64,000 nt of DNA from Castellaniella sp035707805 (GCA_035707805.1 DASSTS010000040.1:1-64000), one strand, 5' to 3'. Positions 8,440 through 17,202 are shown, counted from the stretch's first letter. The notes: generated by a model not told the origin, from the sequence alone. Program-made: numbers and translations.

Positions 8440-9666
8440 CTAGGTCAGGGTGACCCGGGCGAATTTGCGTTTGCCGACCTGCATGACGTAGGTGCCGGCC
8501 GGCAACTGCAGGGATTTGTCTTCGATGCGGGCGCCGTCGATGCGCACGCCGCCCTGCTCGATGTTGCGCTGGGCCTCGGAGGCCGACGCCGCCAGGCCCG
8601 ACTCGCGCAGGATCTTGAGAATGCCCATGGGCCCCTGCCCGACCGAGATCTCGGCCAGGTTCTCGGGGATGGCGCCGTCCCGGAACTGGGCGTTGAAATG
8701 GTCCAGCGCCCGGGCCCCGCAGCCCGCGCCATGGAAGCGGTCCACGATCTCCTGGGCCAGCATCACCTTGGCGTCGCGCGGGTTGCGGCCCTGGGCGATC
8801 TCCGCCTGCAGCGCCGCGATGTCTTCCAGGGACCGGAAGGACAGCAGCTCGAAATAGCGCCACATCAGCGTGTCGGAAATCGACATGAGCTTGCCGAACA
8901 TCGAATCCGGCGCCTCGGTGATGCCGATGTAGTTGCCCTTGGACTTGGACATCTTCTCGACGCCGTCGGTGCCCTCGAGCAGCGGCATCGTCAGGATGCA
9001 CTGGGGTTCCTGGCCGTATTCCTTTTGCAGTTCGCGGCCCACCAGCAGATTGAATTTCTGGTCGGTGCCGCCGAGTTCCAGGTCGGCCTTGAGTGCGACG
9101 GAGTCATATCCCTGCAGCAGGGGGTAGAGGAATTCGTGCACCGAAATCGGCACCCCGCCCTTGAAGCGGCGGGTGAAATCGTCACGCTCCATCATGCGCG
9201 CCACGGTGTAGCGCGACGCCAGCTGGATCAGGCCGCGGGGACCGAGCTGGTCGCACCATTCGGAGTTGTAGCGGATCTCGGTGCGCGCCGGATCCAGCAC
9301 CAGGCTGGCCTGGGCGTAGTAGGTCTTGGCGTTCTCGCGGATCTGTTCGGGCGTGAGCGGCGGGCGGGTGGCGTTGCGCCCGCTGGGGTCGCCGATCTGC
9401 GCGGTGAAGTCGCCGATCAGGAAGATCACCGTATGCCCGAGGTCCTGCAGCTGGCGCATCTTGTTGAGCACGACCGTATGCCCCAGGTGGATGTCGGGCG
9501 CCGTCGGGTCCAGGCCGAGCTTGATGCGCAAGGGCGTGCCGCTCGCGCGGCTGCGGGCCAGCTTGGCGGAAAACTCGGACGCGACGAGCAATTCATCGCA
9601 GCCGCGCTGAGCCACACGCAGATCATGGGCAATCTGGGGGTCTTCAGGGGCGGTGGGGGACGACAT
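8440..9666 (-). CDS. tyrS: Tyrosyl-tRNA synthetase
   Basis: Class I synthetase charging tRNA-Tyr. The HIGH-type motif is in LDPTAPDIHLGHTVVLNKM near residues 52-70, the KMSKS motif is KMSKSKGN near 242, and a C-terminal S4 RNA-binding domain begins near 345. At 408 aa, with the eight-residue HIGH region variant HLGH, it is the TyrRS-Z type common in beta- and gammaproteobacteria. It is divergent from the M23 endopeptidase gene across a 251-bp AT-richer intergenic region that should hold both promoters. Confidence 0.96.
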   Translation of the reverse strand: MSSPTAPEDPQIAHDLRVAQRGCDELLVASEFSAKLARSRASGTPLRIKLGLDPTAPDIHLGHTVVLNKMRQLQDLGHTVIFLIGDFTAQIGDPSGRNATRPPLTPEQIRENAKTYYAQASLVLDPARTEIRYNSEWCDQLGPRGLIQLASRYTVARMMERDDFTRRFKGGVPISVHEFLYPLLQGYDSVALKADLELGGTDQKFNLLVGRELQKEYGQEPQCILTMPLLEGTDGVEKMSKSKGNYIGITEAPDSMFGKLMSISDTLMWRYFELLSFRSLEDIAALQAEIAQGRNPRDAKVMLAQEIVDRFHGAGCGARALDHFNAQFRDGAIPENLAEISVGQGPMGILKILRESGLAASASEAQRNIEQGGVRIDGARIEDKSLQLPAGTYVMQVGKRKFARVTLT

Positions 9667-9917
9667 GGTGACGGCTTTATCAGAAAAATTGAAAAAATGC
9701 TCGATATATCGAATTTAATGCGCTAGCATAACGTGCCATCGCAGCTTCTGTACAACACATTCGACGTCCGAGCACCCGGGGAGCCCCATATTAGCAGAGC
9801 CCCCGCTTGCGGGTGTCCAGTCAGCCGGGCCCGTCGTCGCGCATCGATTCCGCGCCGCGCCCGTCAGGCGGACGCGGGGCGCAGCACTGCCAGAACACAC
9901 CGAATCCACCACCGCCC
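9667..9917. promoter_or_regulatory. Divergent intergenic region between tyrS and the M23 endopeptidase
   Basis: 251 bp without a gene. Its left part (9680-9730) is clearly AT-richer than its surroundings and contains TCGATATATCGA, a 12-bp palindrome at 9700-9711. A TTGAAA/TTTAAT pair on the plus strand at 9689 and 9714 has a 19-bp spacer and is only a weak promoter candidate. No T-box-like leader was recognised upstream of tyrS. Confidence 0.35.
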
Positions 9918-11249
9918 ATGATGCCTGCCGCCCACCAGACACAACGCCACCGCCACGTCACCCGCAGTTTGCTTTTTGCCGCCGGCGGCCTGTTTCTGAC
10001 CGCCGCCGCATTGGCCGTCGTCAAGCCGACCACCCCTCCCGAACCCATCTTCCAGGCGCGCCAAACGCTCGATCTGCCGCCCATGGGGGCCAGCAAGCAC
10101 GACTCCGCGCCCTACATCGCCACCACGCGCATCCGCCGGGGCGACACCGTCTCCGATCTGCTGCACCGGCTGGGTGTCAGCGAAGACGGCCTGCTGACCT
10201 TCCTGACCCACGAAAAGAGCGCCCGTTCGATCTACAAGCTGTATCCGGGCCGCGCCGTGCAGGCGGCCCTGGACGACCAGGGCAACATGGTCTGGCTGCG
10301 CTACGCCCACACGCCAGGCGCCAGCGTCAAGTCCGGCGTCCAGTCGGCCTGGCTCGAGATCCGGCCCGACGGCCACGGCGGCTTCACCGCCCAGGAACGC
10401 GCCACCGCGGCCGTGCGCGAATCGCGCGTGGCCGAGGGCGAGATCACCAGCTCGCTGTTCGGCGCCGCCGATGACGCGCAGATGCCCGACGCCGTCACCA
10501 TGGAGATGGTGGACATCCTGGGCAGCCGCATCGACTTCCTGAAAGACCTGCGCAAGGGCGACCGCTTCCGCGTGGTCTACGACGTCTACCTGCACGAGGG
10601 CGAAACGGTCGGGTCCGGCCACATCCGCGCCCTGGAATTCATCAACAAGGGCAAGACCTACAGCGCCGTCTGGTTCCAGAACAGCCAGGGCCAGGGCGGC
10701 TATTACGATTTTTCGGGCGCCAGCCTGAAGGGCGCCTTCCTGCGCACCGCCATCAAGTTCACACGCATCAGCTCGCGCTTCGGCATGCGCATGCACCCGA
10801 TCCACAAGAAATGGGTCGGCCACAAGGGTGTGGACTACGCGGCGCCCTCGGGCACGCCGATCCACGCCACGGCCGACGGCACGGTCGCCTTCATCGGCCG
10901 GCAGAACGGCTACGGCAACGTCATCATCCTCAAGAATTTCGGCAAGTATTCCACGCTGTACGCGCACCAGAGCCGCTTTGCGAAGGGCCTCAAAAAGGGC
11001 GACCACGTCCAGCAGGGCCAACTGATCGGCTACGTCGGCCAGACGGGTTGGGCCACCGGCCCGCACCTGCACTACGAGTTCCGCATCAACAACCAGCCGG
11101 TCGACCCGCTTGCGGTGGACCTGCCGGTGGCGCGCCCGCTGGAAAACGGCGACCAGAAGGCCTTCCAGGCCCTGGTGGCGCGCTACCAGCCCCAGATGGA
11201 GATGCTGGCGCGCCTGCAGGACAGCCGGATCCAGGTCGCGGAACGCTGA
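9918..11249 (+). CDS. M23-family murein DD-endopeptidase (MepM-like), membrane-anchored
   Basis: A 443-aa zinc endopeptidase that probably cuts peptide cross-links of peptidoglycan during wall growth. The start MMPAAHQ at 9918 precedes a hydrophobic anchor (about residues 16-33). A LysM-like OapA/CsgG-type module follows near 72-110 (RIRRGDTVSDLLHRLGV), and the LytM catalytic domain is near 285-385 with zinc ligands in RFGMRMHPIHKKWVGHKGVDY and HLHYEFR. The domain order matches MepM/YebA. Its pairing with anmK, which starts 29 bp downstream, is common in betaproteobacteria and in line with murein turnover. Confidence 0.9.
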   Translation: MMPAAHQTQRHRHVTRSLLFAAGGLFLTAAALAVVKPTTPPEPIFQARQTLDLPPMGASKHDSAPYIATTRIRRGDTVSDLLHRLGVSEDGLLTFLTHEKSARSIYKLYPGRAVQAALDDQGNMVWLRYAHTPGASVKSGVQSAWLEIRPDGHGGFTAQERATAAVRESRVAEGEITSSLFGAADDAQMPDAVTMEMVDILGSRIDFLKDLRKGDRFRVVYDVYLHEGETVGSGHIRALEFINKGKTYSAVWFQNSQGQGGYYDFSGASLKGAFLRTAIKFTRISSRFGMRMHPIHKKWVGHKGVDYAAPSGTPIHATADGTVAFIGRQNGYGNVIILKNFGKYSTLYAHQSRFAKGLKKGDHVQQGQLIGYVGQTGWATGPHLHYEFRINNQPVDPLAVDLPVARPLENGDQKAFQALVARYQPQMEMLARLQDSRIQVAER

Positions 11250-11278
11250 CGCGCCGCGCCCGGTCTTCCCGCCCGGCA

Positions 11279-12412
11279 ATGTCCCGCCCCCAGGACGGCT
11301 GCTTCATCGGACTGATGTCCGGCACCAGCACCGATGGCGTCGACGGCGTGCTGGCCCGGCTGTCGCCGGCAGACGGTGCGCGCGCGGCGCCGGACTCCTC
11401 CCTTTCCATCCGGATGCTGGCCAGCGTCAGTCTGCCCCTGCCCGATGCCCTGCGGCATGAGCTGCTGGCGCTGAATGCGCCCGGCGCCGACGAGCTGGCG
11501 CGCGCGGCGGCGGCGGCCAATGCGCTGGCCGACCGGTACGCCGATGCCGTGCAGGCGCTGCTTGCCCAGGCAGGCCTCCCGGCCGCCGGCGTCCAGGCCA
11601 TCGGCGCGCACGGCCAGACGGTGCGCCACGCCCCCGAGTCGGGCTATACCGTGCAGATCAACGCGCCGGCGCGGCTGGCGGAACGCACCGGCATCGCGGT
11701 CGTCGCCGATTTCCGCAGCCGAGACGTAGCCGCCGGCGGCCAGGGCGCCCCACTGGTGCCGGCCTTTCATGCCGCGTGCTTCGGCCGGGGCGCCGGCCGC
11801 GTCATCCTGAATCTGGGCGGCATCGCCAACCTGACGCTGCTGGATGAGATTGTCCGGGGATTCGACACCGGTCCGGCCAACATGCTGATGGATGCCTGGA
11901 CCCAGCGGCATCGGGGTGAGCCCTATGATCGCGACGGCGCCTGGGCCGCCCAGGGCCGCTGCGACGCGGCGCTGCTGGACGCCCTGCTGTCGGAGCCCTG
12001 GCTGCGGCAGCCGCCGCCCAAATCGACGGGGCGCGACCTCTTCAACCTGGACTGGCTGCAGGCGCGGATCGACGCCCTGCCGGCGTCCCCGGCACCCGTG
12101 GACGTGCAGGCGACACTATTGAAATTTTCGGTCGAGACCATCGCCCGGGCGGTCGCGCGCCACGCGCCGGACGCCCGCGAGGTGCTGGCCTGCGGCGGCG
12201 GCTCCCTGAACGGCGCCTTCATGCGGGGGCTGGCGGACGCGCTGCCCTGCCCCTTGTCGACCACGGATCGCCTGGGCGTGCCGGTGCAGTCGGTGGAAGC
12301 TCTGGCCTTTGCCTGGCTGGCCCAGGCGCACCTGGCAGGCCGGGCGGCCTGCATGCCCGCCGTGACGGGGGCGCGGCACGCGACGATCGCCGGGTGCCTG
12401 TATCCCGCCTGA
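11279..12412 (+). CDS. anmK: Anhydro-N-acetylmuramic acid kinase
   Basis: Converts 1,6-anhydro-MurNAc to MurNAc-6-phosphate, recycling the product of lytic transglycosylases. The phosphate-binding N-terminus FIGLMSGTSTDGVDGVLARL (about residues 8-27) is diagnostic, with GAHGQTVRH near residue 113 and the FDTGPANMLMDAW motif near 196. Length is 377 aa. I chose the ATG at 11279, although the frame is open far upstream inside the endopeptidase gene. The gene ends directly against convergent erpA with no spacer. Confidence 0.94.
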   Translation: MSRPQDGCFIGLMSGTSTDGVDGVLARLSPADGARAAPDSSLSIRMLASVSLPLPDALRHELLALNAPGADELARAAAAANALADRYADAVQALLAQAGLPAAGVQAIGAHGQTVRHAPESGYTVQINAPARLAERTGIAVVADFRSRDVAAGGQGAPLVPAFHAACFGRGAGRVILNLGGIANLTLLDEIVRGFDTGPANMLMDAWTQRHRGEPYDRDGAWAAQGRCDAALLDALLSEPWLRQPPPKSTGRDLFNLDWLQARIDALPASPAPVDVQATLLKFSVETIARAVARHAPDAREVLACGGGSLNGAFMRGLADALPCPLSTTDRLGVPVQSVEALAFAWLAQAHLAGRAACMPAVTGARHATIAGCLYPA

Positions 12413-12778
12413 TCAGGGGGCGAAAGAGGACCCGCAACCGCAGGTCGTGTTGGCGTTGGGATTGCGGATGACGAATTGCGAGCCTTCGAGGTCGTCCTTG
12501 TAGTCGATCTCGGACCCCACCAGGTACTGGAAGCTCATCGCATCGACCAGCAACTGCACGCCGTCGCGTTCGATGGTCGTGTCGTCCTCGGCCACGTCCT
12601 CGTCGAAGGTGAAGCCGTACTGGAACCCCGAGCAGCCGCCGCCTTGCACGAAGACCCGCAGTTTCAAGGCGTCGTTGCCTTCCTCGGCCATCAGTTCGCG
12701 GACCTTGGCCACGGCCGCGTCGGTGAAGATCAGGGGGCTGGGCGGAACGTCGAGTTCCGCGTGTTCAATGACGGTCAT
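12413..12778 (-). CDS. erpA: A-type iron-sulfur cluster insertion protein ErpA
   Basis: Carrier that delivers Fe-S clusters to target enzymes. The 121-aa product has the three ligand cysteines of A-type proteins: one in FVQGGGCSGFQYGF and two in NTTCGCGSSF at the C-terminus. The longer N-terminal extension and separation from an isc operon favour ErpA over IscA. Its ATG overlaps the stop of the upstream gene by 4 bp (ATGA). Confidence 0.92.
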   Translation of the reverse strand: MTVIEHAELDVPPSPLIFTDAAVAKVRELMAEEGNDALKLRVFVQGGGCSGFQYGFTFDEDVAEDDTTIERDGVQLLVDAMSFQYLVGSEIDYKDDLEGSQFVIRNPNANTTCGCGSSFAP

Positions 12779-13512
12779 GGTTGAGACTCCTGCGCGGCAG
12801 GGGCCGCGCGATTCAAGACAGCATCCTGGGTGGCGCGAACCGTCTCGCCTTCCAGGATCTCCAGGCGCACCGACCGGATCTGCACACCCGACGGGACCTG
12901 AAGGACGCCCGTACCGCGCTGGAACTGGTCGAACACCAGCGCCAGCGGATCGGCGGGCGCGGACTCCGTCCCGCCGGCCGGATCGGCGACCTGCGGGGGA
13001 CCAAGCTCCATTTTAACGGTTTTGTCCTGCCGCAGGCCTTCGGCCACGAAACGCATGCGGCCTTTGAAGGGCTGGGCGTCGGGCGCGGCATTGCGGGTCA
13101 GCAGCACCCGATAGCGCAGGAAATCCCCGTCGGCCTGGATGTCGAAAGCCCGGATCGCCACCGCGCCCGCGGGGCCGGGCGGGATCAGCTGCTCGTAGAA
13201 GGCGAGCTGGTCGCGCACCTGGCCGAGCTGCTGCTGCAGGCCCGCGAGTTTTTCCTGCAGCACCCGCTGGGTGGACGCCTGGATTTCCGCCTCGTTGCGG
13301 GCGGCGTCCGCCTCGGCCAGCAGCCGGGCCGATTCGGCCTGCTGGCTGGCCAGCTGGTCCTGCAGGCCCCGGATGCGTTCCCCGTCGCCGGCGTGCATGC
13401 CCAGGTGCATGGCCGCAGCGCCGGCGATGAAGACCAGCACGAAGGCCAGACCCGTCGCCAGGGCGCGGGCCAGCCAGCGCCTGAACCCGCCTCGCGCAGG
13501 ATCGCGTGCCAT
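12775..13512 (-). CDS. Single-pass membrane protein with coiled coil (DUF6776-like)
   Basis: A 245-aa protein of unknown function. Residues about 14-36 (ARALATGLAFVLVFIAGAAAMHLG) form one membrane segment. A Gln/Glu/Ala-rich coiled coil spans about 45-105, and a C-terminal beta-rich domain (about 115-235) should be periplasmic. The 4-bp overlap with erpA suggests co-transcription. Similar proteins occur next to erpA and argC in Bordetella-type genomes, from which I take the DUF6776 label; that label is from memory. Confidence 0.6.
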   Translation of the reverse strand: MARDPARGGFRRWLARALATGLAFVLVFIAGAAAMHLGMHAGDGERIRGLQDQLASQQAESARLLAEADAARNEAEIQASTQRVLQEKLAGLQQQLGQVRDQLAFYEQLIPPGPAGAVAIRAFDIQADGDFLRYRVLLTRNAAPDAQPFKGRMRFVAEGLRQDKTVKMELGPPQVADPAGGTESAPADPLALVFDQFQRGTGVLQVPSGVQIRSVRLEILEGETVRATQDAVLNRAAPAAQESQP

Positions 13513-13524
13513 GGCGGCCTTCCG

Positions 13525-14589
13525 TCAGGGCAGGACGGCGACCTGGAGCAAGCCGGTGGTCTCGGGCAGCCCGAACATCAGGTTCATGTTCTGGACCGCC
13601 TGGCCGGCGGCGCCCTTGACCAGGTTGTCCTGCACGACCAGGACCACCAGCGTGTCCCCGCCCGCAGGGCGGTGTACGGCGATGCGCAGCATGTTGGACG
13701 CGCGCACCGACCGCGTCTGCGGGAGGCTGCCCGCCGGCATCACGTCCACGAAGGGCTCGTCGGCGTAGCGCTGCTCGTACAGAGCCTGGAAATCCGTGTT
13801 CATGGCCTCGGGCAGGATCCGCAGGTACAGGGTGGAGAACATCCCGCGGATCATCGGCACCAAGTGCGGCACGAAGGTCAGCCCCACCGGCTGGCCGGCG
13901 ATGCGCGTGAGGCATTCGGCGATCTCGGGGTGATGGCGGTGGCCGGCCACCCCGTAGGCGGCGAAATTGTCGGCGGCCTCGGAAAACAGCGACCCCACCT
14001 GTGTCTTGCGGCCGGCGCCGGAAACGCCGGACTTGGAATCAGCGATGATGTGCGCCGCATCCACCAGGGGGCTGTCCGCCTGCAGCACCGGCGCCAGGCC
14101 CAGCAGCACCGTCGTCGGGTAGCAGCCCGGATTGCCCACCACCCGGGCGTTCCGGATGCGCTCGCGATCCAGTTCGGGCAGGCCGTAGACCGCGTCGCGC
14201 AGCACGGCCGGGCAGCTGTGGGGCATCTTGTACCAGCGCTCGAAGGCATCGACGTCCTGGAGGCGGAAGTCCGCGGCGAGGTCGATGACCTTGACGCCGT
14301 GCTCGAGCAGCGCCGGGGCCTGTTCCATGGCCACGCCATGGGGGGTGGCGAAGAACACCACGTCGCACTGGTCGAGCGCGGCGTCTTCCGGCGTCTGGAA
14401 TCGCAGGTCCACGTGCCCGCGCAGGTTGGGGAACATGTCCGCCACGGGCATGCCCGATTCCTTGCGCGAGGTGATGGCGTGCAGGCGCACGCCCGGATGC
14501 TGCGACAGCAGGCGCAGCAGCTCCACCCCGGTGTAGCCGGTCCCGCCGACGATGCCGGCCTTGATGCGATTCGTGGTGTTCATGGTCAT
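13525..14589 (-). CDS. argC: N-acetyl-gamma-glutamyl-phosphate reductase
   Basis: NADPH-dependent third step of arginine synthesis. The nucleotide-binding GIVGGTGYTGVELLRLL lies at about residues 13-29 and the catalytic cysteine is in VVGNPGCYPTTVLLGL near 152. The C-terminal half has the GHRHHPEI motif. Length is 354 aa from MTMNTTN at 14589; MNTTN at 14583 is an equally plausible start. It follows rpsI on the same strand but is separated from it by a strong terminator. argJ lies 31 kb away in this window. Confidence 0.95.
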   Translation of the reverse strand: MTMNTTNRIKAGIVGGTGYTGVELLRLLSQHPGVRLHAITSRKESGMPVADMFPNLRGHVDLRFQTPEDAALDQCDVVFFATPHGVAMEQAPALLEHGVKVIDLAADFRLQDVDAFERWYKMPHSCPAVLRDAVYGLPELDRERIRNARVVGNPGCYPTTVLLGLAPVLQADSPLVDAAHIIADSKSGVSGAGRKTQVGSLFSEAADNFAAYGVAGHRHHPEIAECLTRIAGQPVGLTFVPHLVPMIRGMFSTLYLRILPEAMNTDFQALYEQRYADEPFVDVMPAGSLPQTRSVRASNMLRIAVHRPAGGDTLVVLVVQDNLVKGAAGQAVQNMNLMFGLPETTGLLQVAVLP

Positions 14590-14707
14590 GCGCTGTCATC
14601 CTGTCTGAAAAACGGCCGGCCCGCCGCGTATGCGGGTCGGCCGGTTTCTCAATTATGACATGCGCGGGCCCCGTGCCCGCCCCGCGGCGCCCGGATCCGG
14701 CCGCCAT

Positions 14708-14746
14708 GCAAAAAGGCCCCGGCATGAACTGCCAGGGCCTTTTTGC
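14708..14746 (-). terminator. Strong terminator between rpsI and argC
   Basis: GCAAAAAGGCCC (14708-14719) pairs perfectly with GGGCCTTTTTGC (14735-14746). Inside, GGCA/TGCC adds four pairs around a 5-nt loop. The A and T runs on both sides make it work in either direction. It ends the rplM-rpsI transcript. Confidence 0.9.
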
Positions 14747-14778
14747 GTCCAGGGCGGCGAACCGCCCGGGAACGGAGA

Positions 14779-15171
14779 TCAGCGCTTGCTGAACTGCTTG
14801 CGGCGACGAGCCTTGTGGAAGCCGACCTTCTTACGTTCGACTTCGCGGGCGTCGCGGGTCACGAGACCTGCCTGCTTGAGCGGCGACTTGAGGGTCTCGT
14901 CGTACTCGATCAGGGCGCGCGTGATGCCGTGGCGCACCGCGCCGGCCTGGCCCGATTCACCACCGCCATGGACGTTGATGTGGAAATCGAAGGATTCCAG
15001 GTGGTTGGTCAGCTCGAGCGGCTGACGCACGACCATGCGGCCGGTTTCCCGGGCGAAGTATTCGTCAACGGGACGGCCGTTGATGATGATCTTGCCCGTG
15101 CCCTTTTTCAGGAACACCCGCGCCACCGAAGTCTTGCGGCGGCCAGTGCCATAATTCCAATTACCGATCAT
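14779..15171 (-). CDS. rpsI: 30S ribosomal protein S9
   Basis: Small-subunit protein whose C-terminal tail reaches the P-site tRNA. The 130-aa product starts MIGNWNYGTGRRKTSVARVF and ends in the basic RRRKQFSKR tail, both invariant features. It lies 12 bp after rplM, the universal rplM-rpsI pair, and is followed by a strong terminator. Confidence 0.98.
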   Translation of the reverse strand: MIGNWNYGTGRRKTSVARVFLKKGTGKIIINGRPVDEYFARETGRMVVRQPLELTNHLESFDFHINVHGGGESGQAGAVRHGITRALIEYDETLKSPLKQAGLVTRDAREVERKKVGFHKARRRKQFSKR

Positions 15172-15183
15172 GATGGCCTATCC

Positions 15184-15612
15184 TCAGAAATCCAGGGGTT
15201 GCGGCTGCTGCGCGGTATGCGGGTGCTCGGCACCGGCATAGACCTTCAGCTTTTTCGCCATGGCGTAGCCCAGGGGACCCTTGGGCAGCATGCCTTTGAC
15301 GGCCTTCTGCAGGGCACGGCCCGGAAAACGCTGCTGCATTTTCTGGAAGTTGGTTTCCGTGATCCCGCCCGGGTAGGTGGAGTGACGGTAGTAGCGCTTG
15401 TCCTGCGCCTTGGCGCCGGTCACGACGATATCGGCAGCGTTGATGACGACGATGTAATCGCCGGTGTCAACGTGCGGCGTGAATTCGGGTTTGTGCTTGC
15501 CACGCAGACGGCGTGCGACTTCGCTGGCCACACGGCCGAGGACCTTGCCCTTGGCGTCGATCACAAACCAGTCACGCTTGACTTCATGCGGCTTGGCCAC
15601 AAAGGTCTTCAT
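15184..15612 (-). CDS. rplM: 50S ribosomal protein L13
   Basis: Early-assembly large-subunit protein, and in some bacteria the autoregulator of rplM-rpsI. The 142-aa length is standard. Signatures include WFVIDAKGKVLGRVASEVA, KPEFTPHVDTGDYIVVINA and the MLPKGPLGYAMAKKLKVY segment. The upstream 180 bp should hold the promoter and leader and end at a large palindromic element (15793-15997). Confidence 0.98.
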   Translation of the reverse strand: MKTFVAKPHEVKRDWFVIDAKGKVLGRVASEVARRLRGKHKPEFTPHVDTGDYIVVINAADIVVTGAKAQDKRYYRHSTYPGGITETNFQKMQQRFPGRALQKAVKGMLPKGPLGYAMAKKLKVYAGAEHPHTAQQPQPLDF

Positions 15613-15792
15613 GATGGTGTTCCTGATGAAATGAATGAAGGATTTTCGTCGAATTTTCTACACATCCGTCTAGGTCTTATCCCGGAGCCCAAGAGGACTC
15701 GGCCGCTGACCCGTACGAATTGATTCGAAACGAAAATCCGACCATTGTACATGGTTGAGGGATGTTGGGGCAAATTTGCGGTCCGGGGCAAG

Positions 15793-15997
15793 CATCGTTG
15801 GTGCAATGAGAGGGCGGTCCGCCCCAACCAGCGGTCCGCCCTGCGGGCGGACTGCCCGGGTCTGCCTCGTCCAGGCGGGCGGCGGACGAACTCGGCCTAC
15901 GGCCTCAGACACGTCCGCCGACTGCCCCCGCCTTCCCTTCGTCAGCACCCGGCGCTGGTCGACCGGGCTCGCCCGCCCTCTCATTGCGCCAACGATG
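15793..15997. repeat. Palindromic intergenic element, copy A (205 bp)
   Basis: The ends are a 25-bp inverted repeat: 15793-15817 (CATCGTTGG..., ending AGGGCGG) against 15973-15997, with 24 of 25 positions matching. A further AACCAGCG/CGCTGGT pairing lies inside. The centre (about 15873-15945) carries the core GGGCGGCGG-CGAACTCGGCCT-CGGCCTCA-ACACG-CCGCCGAC shared with the two elements near 55.8 and 56.3 kb, including a GGCC-GGCC hairpin. The arms differ from those of the other copies. No ORF with a supportable function overlaps it. Confidence 0.8.
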
Positions 15998-16020
15998 CCA
16001 GCAGCACCTCTCGATGCCAA

Positions 16021-16051
16021 GAAAAAGGCGCCTTCCTGTGGAAGGCGCCTT
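16021..16051 (-). terminator. Terminator after the TRAP receptor gene
   Basis: AAGGCGCCTTCC (16025-16036) pairs perfectly with GGAAGGCGCCTT (16040-16051) around a 3-nt loop. On the minus strand it runs into a T tract. It lies 50 bp downstream of the stop of the TRAP receptor gene. Confidence 0.85.
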
Positions 16052-16057
16052 GCCGTG

Positions 16058-16099
16058 CGGACTATCTGCCGACGAAACCGGACTATCTGCCGACGAAAC
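16058..16099. repeat. Perfect tandem duplication, 2 x 21 bp
   Basis: The 21-bp unit starting CGGACTATCTGCCGACG is present at 16058-16078 and again at 16079-16099 with no mismatch. It sits between the stop codon of the TRAP receptor gene and its terminator. An exact tandem copy suggests a recent slippage or duplication event. Confidence 0.9.
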
Positions 16100-16101
16100 G
16101 A

Positions 16102-17202
16102 TTACTTTTTATGGCGGGCCAGCGCGGCGCCCAGGTAATTGTCGTAGGCGCCTTCGTTCACGCGGAACCAGGGCACGATGTTGTCACGGAAGGCCATGTA
16201 GTTGTCGAAGATCTTCTTGAAACCGGCGTCCTTGTCGCAGAATTCCTTGTAGACGACGTTGGACGCCTCGAAGGACGCGTCCATGACCTCGCGCGGGAAG
16301 CTCTTGAGCACGGCGCCGTTGGCGATCAGGCGGCGCAGGGCGTCGGGGCTGTTGTTGTCGTAGTACTCGACCAGATGGTTGGACGCCGCGCGCGACGCCA
16401 CGTCGATCGCCGCCTGGTAGTGCTTGGGCAGCTCCGCGTAGGCCTTGTCGTTGACGTACAGCGACACCTGGGCAGAGCCTTCCCACCAGCCCGGATAGTA
16501 GTAGTACTTGGCGACCTTCTGGAAGCCGAGCTTTTCATCGTCCACCGGGCCGACGAATTCGACGGCGTCCAGCGCGCCCTTTTCCAGGGCCGGGTAGATG
16601 TCGCCCGTCGGGATCTGCTGCGGGATCACGCCCATGCGGGACAGGACCTCGCCGGCAAAGCCGGCCGTGCGCATCTTCAGGCCCTTCAGGTCTTCGACGG
16701 ACTTGATTTCCTTGCGGTACCAGCCGCCCATCTGGGCGCCGGTGTTGCCGAAGGGGAAGTTGATGATGCCGCGCGGCGCGAACAGTTCGCGCATCAGCTT
16801 GAGGCCGTCGCCTTCTTGCATCCAGGCGTTCATCTGGCGCACGTTGAGGCCGAAGGGCACCGCGGTGTCGAAGCAGAAGGCGGGGTTCTTGCCATAGTAG
16901 TAATAGGATGCCGTCTGGCCGCATTCCACCGTGCGGTTGCCGACCGCGTCCATGACGCCGAAGCCCGGGACCAGTTCGCCGACCGGGTACAGGCGGATGT
17001 TGAGGTTGCCGTCCGTCAGGTCCTTGACCATGCTGCAGAACAGCTGCGCGGTGGAAAACAGCGCCGGGGTCGCGGGCGAGTACGTGGACGTCATCTTCCA
17101 GTTGAGCTGGGGCGTGGTTTGCGCGATGGAAGGCGCGGCCACGGCGGCAGTGCCGGCGACAGCGCCCAGCCCGGCCTTTTTCAGAAATGCACGACGCTGC
17201 AT
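16102..17202 (-). CDS. TRAP-type solute receptor, DctP/TakP-like, Tat-exported
   Basis: Periplasmic binding protein of a tripartite ATP-independent transporter, probably for an alpha-keto or other organic acid. The N-terminus MQRRAFLKKAGLGAVAG is a twin-arginine signal followed by an Ala-rich stretch ending near APSIAQ, which fixes the start at 17202 (366 aa). The body has family features: FAGEVLSRMGVIPQQIPTGDIYPALEKGALDAVEFVGPVDD and MGGWYRKEIKSVEDLKGLKMRTAG. The DctQ and DctM membrane subunits are not adjacent, so it is an orphan receptor here. Tyr/Trp-rich segments such as YYYYPGWWEG resemble TakP-type keto-acid binders; the substrate is inferred only. Confidence 0.88.
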   Translation of the reverse strand: MQRRAFLKKAGLGAVAGTAAVAAPSIAQTTPQLNWKMTSTYSPATPALFSTAQLFCSMVKDLTDGNLNIRLYPVGELVPGFGVMDAVGNRTVECGQTASYYYYGKNPAFCFDTAVPFGLNVRQMNAWMQEGDGLKLMRELFAPRGIINFPFGNTGAQMGGWYRKEIKSVEDLKGLKMRTAGFAGEVLSRMGVIPQQIPTGDIYPALEKGALDAVEFVGPVDDEKLGFQKVAKYYYYPGWWEGSAQVSLYVNDKAYAELPKHYQAAIDVASRAASNHLVEYYDNNSPDALRRLIANGAVLKSFPREVMDASFEASNVVYKEFCDKDAGFKKIFDNYMAFRDNIVPWFRVNEGAYDNYLGAALARHKK

